The notes beneath the pieces were generated by a model. That model ran no database searches, was not told the DNA's origin, and saw nothing but the letters and a program-made list of their open reading frames with translations. The position numbers and the translations under genes are program-made. DNA of 64,000 bases from Telopea speciosissima (taxonomy: Eukaryota; Streptophyta; Magnoliopsida; Proteales; Proteaceae), in the NCBI RefSeq assembly GCF_018873765.1, contig NC_057926.1:36316946-36380945 (forward strand), read 5' to 3'. Shown piece by piece: positions 1 to 12,300 of the stretch (position 1 is its first letter; every line of letters starts with the position of its first letter).

Positions 1-120
1 AACTTTTCTCTAACTAATACACTAATTGCTCATGATATTTTTTCAGCTTCTACATCAAATGAAAAGCTCTAATCCAAAAAAAAAAAATCAAATGAAATGC
101 TTGTACAAACCCTTGTCGAC

Positions 121-175
121 AATTTTTTTTTTTTTTTTTGGGGGGGGGGGGGGTGGGGTGGGGGTTGGGGAGAGG
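121..175 (+). repeat. Poly-T/poly-G tract with G-quadruplex potential
   Basis: A run of about 18 T passes directly into a run of about 14 G and further G4-G5 blocks separated by single T or TT. The G-rich part (139-175) meets the simple G-quadruplex pattern of four or more G-runs with short loops. It lies 45-100 bp past the DUF4504 stop codon, so the transcript there would be C-rich. Confidence 0.85.
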
Positions 176-218
176 TGGCTCATGGTGTTCCTTGAACAAA
201 TCAATCGTTTTTCGACTA

Positions 219-378
219 CTACAGCACGATTGCTTGTGGGTAGCATTCGCTAACGTCCATCTGCAAATCCCTCCATGCATGCTTGCATTTTTCAAACTTC
301 ATCAGCAAGTGAGCAAGAAAGTCATCAGCCCATGATTCATTCTTCCCTCCCATACTCAGATCATAAGGCACAGAGAAG
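219..378 (-). CDS. DUF4504 exon 7 (terminal)
   Basis: A 160-nt terminal exon that encodes [20 protein letters not shown] and ends [13 protein letters not shown], then TAG at 221-219. The expected acceptor reads CTGAACGG/C instead of AG/C. There is no AG between the upstream in-frame stop (about 421) and the exon start. The next AG, at 356-355, would be an in-frame acceptor dropping eight residues. Confidence 0.8.
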
Positions 379-3300
379 CCGTTCAGGCATGTAAATATCA
401 GCAGGTTGTGCATTAGAGTTTATATCAAAATAATACATCTGTTTTAACCATACCATAATGTGTCTACAAGCACAAATATACTAATTATATGCTTTTACAA
501 ATGCCTATATATTATCTCTGCACACCTTTTTTTCGGTAGAAAAATAAAATGTAAATAACCATTCACTTATGAATATGTGAGCACAAATTCTGTGATGTGA
601 ATACCTATTTGATCGTAGTTGGGCTATGCTAAAAGATGAGTTTCCTTATGGAGGAAGACAGGGAGAGCTATTCTCCATTACTTCTTCAATGCACAGATCC
701 CTTATGCTGTGTTTGGTTGCTTTACCTCTCACCAAAGGATAGGAAATCTGAGAGAAAATGTTGGGATGAGCGTGTTGGTTGCAATCAGTAGAGTAAAAAT
801 AGGGAAAAAAGTATCCGTTTTGGAGCAAGTACCCAAAAATTCATCTTACCCGATATGTGAGCAAATGGAGGAATAGTTGTCAAGGCAACCCAAGGAATCG
901 GAGGGGTGCCTAGGCGACATAGTACCCCACTTAACCATTGCCTAGGTGCCCTAGGCGTGCAATTTATGACTATATGTAATATAACAATGATAATTTTATA
1001 TAATTATAGTTATATGCAACATAGAAGTTATATCAATGCAATATGATATAATTATGCTAGTAATGACCTAATATGAGAAAATCAATATATAATAAACAAC
1101 GTATAGAATAAAGATAAACATATTCATCGAAAAACAAAGCAATAAGCATAGATTAATGTAAAATCGTGAAGTGTCAACAAGGCGTGTGGTCGCCTTGGAC
1201 CCAGGAAAGAGCTTGGACGCATAGGCGACACCTTGACAACTATGATGGAGGAAAAAGAAATCTGGGTATGGACTTTACCCCAATTTTTTTTTTCATTGTT
1301 GTGAACCCTCGACTATTAAACTCCTGCAAACCTCTCTACCTAGGCCAAAACCCAAGCCCGATGAACTCCTTTGGGGAGTGGTGCTCTCAACATGGAAATA
1401 AGCACATTTTTTTTTTAATTCTACAGTCAATGGCTCCCCCTCTTTGTTGCGGTTAAGAGCATGGTACAAGGTTTCATTGAAATTTTGCGATCTAAATATT
1501 TCAATTTCGCAGGCTGTCCAAACAAAACAGCCTGCGATATTGAAAGATTGCAATGTTTTGATTCTTTTGTTTCGTTTCGCCAATATTTTGATCAAAACTG
1601 TTCAAAGCCTTTGGTATAAATTTCATTTCACTCATTTCGTCTAGTTTCAGCAGTGAATTTTTGTGCTTTTTTGTCCAAATCACTATTGTACAAGGTTGGA
1701 AGTTGAAACAAATACTTGGGCAGTAGATGAACACAGTGGAAACGACAATTTGTTGAGCATAGGGGGTGACTTGTTTCATATATTGTCGACTCCATTATAT
1801 TTGACTCGTAACAAACCATGTATGATCCATGATTTATGATACGGTTTATAATTTGATGCCAGCTCATTCCTAATGCATATTTAAGTTGTTTTACTTGAAT
1901 TATATGTGTTCTAGTACTAAACTTTGTGTGGAATATGCGATATTAGATAGTATATACAGCGTATACTACCATCCTAGGATCCGAGTCAAAACTACAATTT
2001 TGAGTGTGATTTTTAAACATCTAAGGGTATCACAATGTTTAGAGGGCCTAAAATAGGGTATCTTAAAAATTTCAAGACATAATTTAACCAAAACCAACCA
2101 TCAAAACTTGCAAAAAAAAATATATATATATATATACAAGTTTTGACAGAAATTTCGGTTTCGGTCGAAACATTTCGGTTTTGAGCTTGGTCGAAACTAG
2201 GCTCGAAACTGAAACCTAGAGAACTTTGGTTAAGAGTACTAAAAATGCATAAATATCTCAAAGGAAGAAAAACGGCGAATTAGAGAACCTTGGAAACAAT
2301 CTCTTATTGTAAGGCTGCTAAGGATTCTAGATATTCTCAACAACTGGATAATGCTACGGGCCCACAAGGAATGACAAAGCTCAAATTTAGAGTGGCAATT
2401 TTGTATTTTGGTAAGCTTAGGCCCCGTTTGGGTAGGGACTGAACCATAAATGTAATTAGAGGAAAGGAATTTGGTATTGGGGATGGCCTGGGTATAAAAC
2501 GGGAATAACTTTAGAAGTAGGGCGGTTTGGCAAATCAGGGAAAAGAAGGTCTTAATTGTGATTAACAGAAATAGGTTTCTTCAAAATTAGAACAACAAAC
2601 CAGCCATGCTAGAACCAAACAAGGGTTGGTTCTCACTGAAAGAACCCAATCGACATGAAGTTTTAGGATTAGACAGCTAAACCAAAGCTCTCTGAAGCCT
2701 AATCAATAATCAGTAGAGCCAGCAATCCATAAATAATTAAAATTTCCTGGATAAACACTGGCGGAAATTCCAAAACCGAATCTAAGTTTCAGTTCAAAAC
2801 TCTCAATTTAGGAGGATTTCGAACTAGGGCTTTGCAGACAAGGTCACCCTGGAGCAGCGATTTAAACCCCCGAGTTTGAGGCTGGAAGAGTAAAACATGA
2901 GAGAGATTGAGTTCTCTCTTGATGAACCAAAGGTAACAACTAGACAGAGTAACATCGATGAGAAGGGAAAGAAACAGAGAAAAAGCAAGGAGAAAGAAGA
3001 GGAAAGAATGAGAATAAACAATAGAAGAGGAATAAAGTAGGGAAAAGACCAAACTTTAAGGTATGGGTCTGAAAAGAGTCGATGATTAGGAAAGAGAGGA
3101 AAAAATCCCACAACCAGATCTTGGCTTCACATACTAAGGGCAACAGTAACTCAAATCAAAATTTATTCATGAAAATCTGTACATGATTGGAACAATGGTT
3201 GCATGTGTATAGCTACAAGCACCGACTCCAAAACAAAGATGGAGTTTGAATCTAACATAAAGTCCATGCTCTACGATAACCTTAAATAAAAAAGGAACAT

Positions 3301-6300
3301 TCCCTACCTATCCCTGCTGAGCCAAAAGCCAGGTTTGGACTTGGTTCTCCTTGGTCTGGGTCTCCAGATTGGTTTGGTCCAGCCATAAGAGTGCTAGTGC
3401 ATTACTAGAACCACAAGTTATACCAGGATCTGGATTCTGGATTGAAGAAACTTGAAGAATAGATAAATCTCAGGTTTAATGCAATTCTGTAGAAAACCCG
3501 TTATTTTGATATTTACCATACCATACTTAACCTGTACTTAGGCCTGATTTGGTATGATTTCGATTTCAATTTCAGGGGGTGAATTCTATTTCAGATATTG
3601 TTTGGTTTGAGTTTTGCACCTTAATTCTCAGTGAAATGAAAATCAAGTGGAATAGAAATTCTGAAATAGCTGAGGAGTTCAGAATTTCTATTTTATTTGA
3701 TTTCACTCTTGCTCTTCTAATAGCACATGGTAATTTGATGGGCAAAGTAGTAATTTCATGTTAACAATAGAACACTGTTACTAGACTATGTAAGTCACAG
3801 TATTAACGCTAGCTAGCGCTAATACCGAGATAAATTAGGAGTAGTTTAGGTATTATGCTTTGTTTCTTTTTCTTATTTTCCTGTTGTGTCCCTTGGTTAC
3901 TCTAAGTGAATATATAGTGAATGGAGTGGAAGCTCTAACTCTAAGTTGAGACTCCCAAGGTTACACAGACCTATCGTCTCTCATTGTTCTCTCCCTCTTC
4001 TCTCTCTTCTCTTTTTCTCTTCAATTATTATTTACATGGTATCAGAACAAGATCTTTAGGGACTGCTACAACTTTCCTAGTATCTTGTCTCCTCTCTTTC
4101 AAGGTTTCATTCATTATTGATTGATTCATATCAGTTCAAGTTAGAGAGTTCTTTCGTTTTTTTGTTTGAAAGGGGTGCAACACCCACCTTATGCTGTGTT
4201 TTGGGACTGTTTAGAGACTTGATCATGTTTGAAGATTAAGAACTAGGTCTCTCTTTTTGATGGTGATTGGTTTATGGAGTGAAGACTGCATCGAAGTTCC
4301 AGAAGCAGGGTTTGAGATCGACTTTTTCAGCATGGTTTTTGAGATCGATTCTCCCTCAGGGTTTTGAGATTGAATTTCTCAGGGTTTTGGCTTTCTCTCT
4401 GCTTCATTGGTATGTATTGCAACTTCACTCTATTTTCAGTGTTTGTGAAAGATGTCTGAATCATCAAAGAATGTAATTACCGAGGTTGTGTCTTCGTCCT
4501 CTAACCGTATTACTGAAAAGAAGTTAGAAGGAATTACCAACTTTCGACAATGGAAGAAAATTGTTAAGTTGGTATTGATTGGTCGTGACCAACAGGACCA
4601 TTTGACGAAGAATAAACCTGCCTGCTGATGCATCATGGGACACCATTGATGCACATATGATGGGACAATTGCTGAATTCCATGGACAATCAGATTGTTGA
4701 TTTGGTGACTCATATTGATACTGTTATGGAGTTATGGGAATATCTGAATGTTCTACACTTTGGACAGAACAACTTGTCTCATATCTATGAGTTGTCTTAG
4801 GAGTTTTACAGGGCTGATCAGTATTTTGCTAACTTTAAGAGGATGTATGAGGATCTGAAAATTCCCTACTTCCTATCACTTTTGATGTACAACAGATGCA
4901 GAATCAGCGAGAGGAGCTCGCTGTCAAGGGATTTTTGGGTGGTCTTGGGAAGGATTTTGATTCCGTTCATTCTCAGATACTCGGTGGTGATAAGGTAGCC
5001 ACACTTTCAGATATTTTTTCACGAATTCTACGAGTATCTTGTGAGAATTCTCATGAATCCACCTTTATGGATAATTCAGCTTTGGCTTCTTTTACACCTA
5101 ACCGTGGGCCCAGTAGTGGGACAGGTACTGGTGGTAGTCGTGGTCATGGGGCTGTTATGGCAAAGCTCCTATTTCTGGTACTCAGGCTGGTTCAGATACT
5201 TCAGGTTTGGTGAAGACTTGTCACCATTGTGGTCGCCCAGGACATATCCAACGCTTTTGTTGGAAAATCCATGGCAAACCACCACAACAACAGTTTGCTG
5301 ATTCCACTGCTACATCATCTCCACAGTTTGAGGGTAAGACAATGAAGATGTCTGATGAGGATTATTCACGCTTTACCCCGTTTTAGATTTCTCAATCATC
5401 CCAGCGTCCTACTGCTACTTGCATATCTTTTGACTGCTTCCCGCCCCTGGATCATTGATTCAGGTGCATCAGATCGTATGACTGGGGTCTCAGGTATGTT
5501 TTCTTCCTTTCATACACTGTCCTCTAGTGTTACTTTAGCTGATGGTTTTTTAGCTAAAGTTACTAGTACAGGCACTGTCCATGCCACTCCTTTATCCTTA
5601 TCTTTTGTTCTTTATTTACCTGAGTTTCCTTTTAATCTTTTGTTTGTTAATAAGTTTAATCAAACTTATAATTGTTTTGTAACCTTTTTCTTTTATTCCT
5701 ATATCTTTCAGGATCTTACGATGAAGAAGATGATTGGTAGAGGTCGTAAATCGGGGTCGGGGGTGGGGGTGGGGGTGGGGGGGGAGGCTGTATCTACTCG
5801 AGGACACTTCATCTGTGGCGTGTTCGAGTGTGGCATCACCGCATCAAGTCCATTTTCGTTTGGGTCATCCATCATTGGATAGTTTAAAGCTTTTAGATTC
5901 TCGTTTTCGGTCTGTTTCTAGTTTAAATTGTGAGTCATGTCAGTTTGGGAAGCTTCACCGTGTAAGCTATCCCCCTAGAGTCAATCAATAGTCTGACCAA
6001 CCTTTTTCTTAAGTTCATTCAAATGTCTGAGGTCTTTGTCCAGTTGTTTTTAAGTTGGGCTTTCGTTATTTTGTTACTTTTATTGATGATTATTTCAGAG
6101 TTACCTAGCTTTATTTAATGAAAAATCGTTTAGAGTTGTTCTCTATTTTTTATGCTTTTGTGCATGAGATTAAACTCAGTTTAATACTCCTTTGCGTATT
6201 CTTCGTAGCGATAATGTTAAAGAATAGTTTTCTGATTCCTTTACTACTTTTATGGTTCAACATGGCATTATTCATCATTCCTCTTGTGCCGACACCCCAC

Positions 6301-9300
6301 AACAGAATGGTGTGGCAGAAACAAAGAATCGACCTTTAATGGAGGTCACACGGTCTCTTTTATTTAAGATGAAGGTGACCAAACCCTTTTGGGTTGATCT
6401 TGTTTTGACTACATGTTACCTTATTAACAGCATGCTTTCCTCTATTTTACGTGGTGGTATACCTCATTCTTTGTTATTTCCTTTTGACCCTTTATTTGCT
6501 TTACCACCACATGTCTTTGGTAGTGTTTGTTTTATCCGTGATCATCGTCCGAGTGTTTCCAAATTGGATCCCAAAGCTCTTAAATACATCTTTGTTGGCT
6601 ATTTTCGTACCCAAAAGGGTTATCGTTGTTATTCATTTGAGTTACAAAAATATTTTGTCACAGCCGATGTTTCCTTCTTTGAGTCCACCCATATGCTGAT
6701 TCTTCTTTTGTTGTTTCTGAGTTGAATGATGATCTTCCTTTATATATTGTTCAGTCTCCTGCTACTCCGGTTTCATAGGTTTCTCCACCACCGCCACAAC
6801 CTCCTGTTATGTACCAACGACATCTTCGAAAAGTTTGAGCCCCACCCCCTTCATCTACCTTGATGTTTCTTCAAAAATCTTGATGTACCTATTGCTCTTC
6901 GTAAGGGTGTTCGGAGTTGTACCCAACATCCTCTTTCTAACTTTGTGTCCTACTCTAGTTTATCCACTACATTCCATTCCTACTTGAATACTATTGCGAG
7001 TCATCCTATTCCTAAGTTTGTTGCAGAGGCACTATCTATTCTTTGATGGAGGGCTGCTACGATTGAGGAACTGTTCGCGTTGGAGGAAAATCAGACATGA
7101 GATCTTCTTCCATTACCCTCTGGTAAATCAGATATTGGTTGTTGATGGGTTTTTGTGGTGAAGGTGAATCCTGATGGTTCTTTGGCACGTTTGAAGGCCA
7201 GCCTTGTGGCTAAGGGCTATGCCCAGGTGTATGATGTTGATTACTTAGACACATTTTCCCTTGTGGCAAAGCTTACTTCCGTTCGCATATTGATTTCTCT
7301 TGCTGCTACTCATCATTAACCCTTATTTCAGTTAGATGTTAAGAATGTTTTCTTGCACGGGGATCTCCATGAGGAAATTTATATGGAGCAATCTCCTGGG
7401 TTTGTTGCTCAAGGGGAGTATGGAATGGTGTGTAAGTTCAAGAAGTCTTTGTATGGGCTGAAACTGTTAAATCCGTGCCCAAAACCTGGTTTAAAACTCG
7501 GTCTGACCACCGGTCTGGTTTGAACCTTTATGTAGAACCGGGAGCGGAGTACGCTCGTGAATCGTGGACCATGATACTCAAGCCATCCCACAAGATTGTT
7601 GACCGTGACTCTAGAGAAGTCGTCGAGGATAGGTACATCGACAGAGATAGGGGAAAGTTTGTCTTCGAGGTGCATTCCTAGCATTTCCTTATTTCGAGGA
7701 TCCGCCGGCCCTGCCCTGTACCCGTTCCCACTTATAGATGATTGGGAGTAAGTTAATATCCTAATAACTCATGAGTATAAATACTAGAATGGGCTTAGGA
7801 CCGATGTTCCTTCTAATCATATTATGGGCCTAGTAGTATAATGGGCCCAATAACTTAAAATGGACCTAAAGACCTAAGACAACCAAACATGACTTAAGAC
7901 TAAAGTGAGGTAAATAGGGGTCAATCCACTATTCACCTCACAATAGAAAACCTAAATCGTGGAGAGGAGAGGAGAAAAAGAAAGAAGAGGAGAAGAAGAA
8001 AGAAGAAGAAGAAAGAAGAGAAAGAAGGAAGGAGACGGGAGAAGTATGGTGGAGCACAAGCTATCATCATCAACCCTTGGTGAGTCTCTTTCTCTCTCTC
8101 TCCATCTCTCTTTCCCTAATTCTATTACCTAGGGTTTGAATGGGTTGAGCACACCTTGAGTGCTCCATCTACTCAATTAGAAGAGCCATTAATGGCAAAT
8201 CCTTGATGCTTAACTATGAAGCACCTAACCCTACCTTAAACCCATTCACCCTTCTCCATTTATGAACCCTAAGTTGGGGATTTACCTCCATTTATGGGTT
8301 TCACCAACCCTCATGGAAGACCATAGAGGTGTGGTTTGTGGGTTGTTAAATAACATTGATTAAAGACCCTTTCAAAATCCCAATACCCAAACCCATGGGT
8401 TTCCTTTCCATATGTATTTTAATGGAGGAAAACCTAATCGATCATGGGGTTTACAAACCCATGTTGGGTGTGTGCTATGGCACCTTGGTTGGAGTTGTTC
8501 TCACGGCCAAAGAGACCCCAAAACCCCTAAGAATACCCCATTTTAGCCCAAGACTTTGGGGCTGCAAAACCATTCTCGGAATGGCATGAACAAAGAAGAT
8601 CGCGCATGGACAGGCACATGCAAGTGCTCGTCCCGAGAAACTAGATCTGCCGGTGGGAAGTCCGAGAGGGACAGCACATGGACAGACATGCAAGTGCGCC
8701 CCGAGAAAGATCTCGCGGTGGGAGGTCCGAGAGGGACAGCACATGGACAGGCACATGCATGCCATCCCCGAGAACCTAGATCTGCTGGTGGGAAAGCCCG
8801 AGAGGGACAGGCGCATGGACAGCACATGATATAGCCTTCTTTGTATGTGCCGGTCCCCTATTTTAGCCTTGTTTGATAACTTATGGGGCCCAACTCTTCT
8901 AGTCCTAAGGCACTAATCTCTCCCCACGTTGTACACTCTCTTTAGGTTGGATCGACTCGCTCGGGGCGTATTAGTACGTGGGACAAGTGTACTTGGCATC
9001 GAACGCCGATTTGAAGAGCTCCGATCGACGATTGACGAGAATCAAAGTGAGTGAGTTAAGCAAACGTCTTAATTTATGGAATGTTTGTGTGTCGTGTCTT
9101 GCGAATGTCATTCATGCATGTGTGCTATAATATATAATTATTAGTAAGATATAGGACGATATAAATGTTTAGATGTTGATAGGACTTTACATTCTTGTCT
9201 TGCGATATTATTTATTTTATCGCACTATGGTGCGAATGGTGTTGGATTTAGTTATGGGACTCGGTGCCGGTTGGTCTTGGACCGAGGATTCCATAATATG

Positions 9301-12300
9301 GACTCACTCACGGCATGTAGATCTAGGGCTTCGGAGCGGGATCCAAGTGCCGGTGGGTCTTGGGCTTGAGATTGCCGTACTTGAAATTGCATTAGAGTTG
9401 TCCATCGTGCATTAGGTGGAAACGGGATGGTGACCGACCGACCGCCGGTATTCACATCTCGTACTTTGATACGCACGTAGGCAGAGGGGCGAGAGGATAG
9501 CCGGCCGACCGTATTCGGTATCTATGGACTCGGCCTCGGCTATGCATGCGTACCTCACTCATCTGATAGGTGAATCTTGGCTAGGATAAATGTTTACCCA
9601 GATCTTATGACCCTTACCGACAGGGGTTAGGTGTCGGTCAATCAAGTGGGTTCCGACCGTTATTCGGGTATACCCACCCGGAAGTTCGGGTGCCAACCGT
9701 ATTTTGGGCGAACGCCGGACGGGATTTGACTCGGGGTTTGCGTATATCTCTTGGTGGAGACCTGCAGAGGCTTCTAGCGCGACTCGGGTTTGTCATCGCC
9801 GTATACCATCCGTTTATGGTACCGATGTCGGGATGCTACCTAAGGTGTTGCTATAGTACTATACCGACTTAGTTGTGTGTTAGGTGGATAACAATAAAAC
9901 TATACATCATCATTCATTCATGTAGCATGATTGTAAATTGTATGTGATGTACGATCACTACCTGGTGGTATGGGACACCTTGGTATCCGTCCATCATGTA
10001 TGGTTTGCGATCAACCCCATTCATTATTATTATTGTGTATGCTTGTGTGGCTTAGCCACTCATTGGGCTCGATTGGAGCTCACTCCTCGAGAAAACATAC
10101 TTTTTTTAGTTGATGCGGGAACATTCAAACATGATGGCACGGAGTTCAAGACTCGATGAAGGTCGTGAAGAGTGGTGGACTTGGAGTATGAGGATCATGG
10201 ACCGGAGTGCTCTGTGAGATGTGTTCCACGAGGGAACAGTGATTCTTGGTGTGGCCATCTTTTGTTACACTTTGATAAACTATTTTCTCGATTCAAAGGT
10301 GTATTCTTTTATTCCTCTCTTGATAAGTGTATTTATTATACGGTGATAATACATAGATCCCTGATTAGAACCCATTGATATGAAGGGGTAAATTTGAATA
10401 GACAATATTTTATATGCTATCACCTAGCCTCGCTAACTCGATGTTATTAATATTAATCCTTTGTTTTTACCTATTATTTGTCGTTGTGAATGAGTTAGTC
10501 TTAGGTCATCGCATCGGTGATTCGGTGGTTAGAGAGCGTATTGGTACGCTCCAGTTGCATTCTCCGTGGTTCAGGGATGGGGGTGTGACAGAAACAGACG
10601 CCTCAGACTTGGTTTGGTCGGTTCACTGAAGTTGTCTTGGAGTTTGGACTGACATGTTGTGGTAGTGATCATTCTGTATTTTTCCGCATTCTGATGCAAG
10701 ACAAATATTTCTTATTGTATATGTTGATGATATTGTTATTACAGGAAATGATTCTTCAAGAATTGAGAAGTTGAAGATGCATTTACAGCAGAAATTTCAG
10801 ACTAAAGATTTGGGAAGGTTGAAATACTTTTTGAGTGTAGAAGTTGCTTAGTCAAGGGAAGGAATTTCACTTTCACAGCGGAAGTATGTTATTGATCTTC
10901 TTTCAGAGACAAGATTGTTAGGTTCTAAACAATTTAGTTAGCCAAGTTATTCCACTAATTCCTAAGCTCTTCCACATCTCTACTGAGAAACAATCCAGAC
11001 CTATTTTCATCTTCTTTAAAGCTTCCTTCACTTCAGAAATCTTAATTTTTCGTTTATATCTAAGACCTGTGGTTTCTTGATGGTTATTACAAACTTTTAA
11101 AACATTATTACTTGTATTTTTTATTTTTTTATCATTTAGTAAGTTGCACAAATAGTTTTTCTATGTCTCTTTAATATCCACTTTACTTGTTATTAATGGT
11201 TTATCATCTTCACTTATAATGCAAGCATAAGAAGAATGCCGAAGAAGCATTATGATTCCGATTTATGAAAATAAAGGTGATATTCAAAGTTGTAATAACT
11301 ATAGAGGAATAAAACTTATGAGTCGTCATATGAAATTATGGGAGAAAGTAATTGAAACCCACCTGAGACAAGAACTAATATTTTGGATAACCAATTGGGT
11401 TTTATGCCAGGAACATCAACCACAGAAGCTATTTGCTTAGGTAACTAATGGAAATATTTAGAGAATGTAAGAAGGATCTCAAGATGACCTTTATTGACAT
11501 ATAAAAGCATATGATGGAGTACCTAAAGAGGAAATTTGGCAAGTGTTTCAAGTAAATATGTGGACATAGTTAAAGAGATGTATTATGGTGTAGTGACTAG
11601 CGTGAATTGTTTGAGGTAGGGTAGTGAACTCCCAATTACGATTGGATTACATCAAGGACCAGCTTTAAGCCCATATTTGTTTGTACTTATCATAGACGAA
11701 ATTCAAGAGATCTCTTGTTGTATGCTTTTTCCTGATGATATTGTTTTGGTAGATGAAACAGAAGCATGGATAAATACAAAGTTGCAATTATAGAGGTCAA
11801 CCTTGGAATCAAAATATTTTAAAATAAGTAAAACAAAAACATATTATATTGTACGTAACTTTAGTAGCAATAGAACGGAAAGTGAAGCAGTGAAAATTTA
11901 TGATAGCGAGATACCGCAAAGTGAAAAATTTAGGTACCTAAGTTCAATCATAAATAAAAAAGGAGACATAGAAGATGATGTTGCACAAAGAATTAGAATA
12001 GGGTGGATGGAGTAGACAGGTGCATCCGGAGTGTAGTGTGATTGACGTATTTCTTTAAAACAGGAAAATTTTACAGGACAGTTATACAAACAACAATGTT
12101 GTATAGAGTTGAGCGTTGGGCAATGAAGAAACAATATATAAACAAACTTATTGTGGCTGAAATGAAAATGTTAAGATGGATGAGTGGTAAAACTGGAAAA
12201 GATAAAATAAGGAATGAACAAATTAGAACTAATTTAGGAGTAGCTCCAACACAAGATAAGTTGTGAGAAAGTCGTCTGAGGTGGCATGGACATGGCAACG

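Larger units (their letters stand above)
3776..10925 (+). mobile_element. Ty1/copia element A (decayed, interrupted, 3' truncated)
   Basis: The 5' LTR is at 3776-4036, the primer site at 4037-4048, and gag-protease-integrase-reverse transcriptase follow in the order typical of Ty1/copia. A 3.1-kb solo LTR sits inside the RT region (7465-10590). RT reading resumes at 10591 and stops near 10925, where an RTE LINE begins; RNase H and the 3' LTR are missing. Many stops and frameshifts show that it is old. It lies in intron 6 of the DUF4504 gene, antisense to it. Confidence 0.88.

Noticed and set aside
1293..1779. Overlapping open frames of 92-100 codons in intron 6
   Set aside because: No domain, no splice context, AT-rich transposon-type sequence; chance frames.
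2789..3143. Three overlapping minus-strand frames rich in Leu, Ser and Phe
   Set aside because: They are translations of a purine-rich plus strand; low complexity, no homology.
8602..8829. CRISPR-like array appearance of spaced repeats
   Set aside because: This is plant nuclear DNA; units are contiguous with no unique spacers, so it is a minisatellite.
8475..8834. Long Cys-rich frames on both strands of the GC-rich repeat
   Set aside because: They follow from tandem repetition of GC-rich units with few stop codons; they lie in an LTR and resemble no protein.
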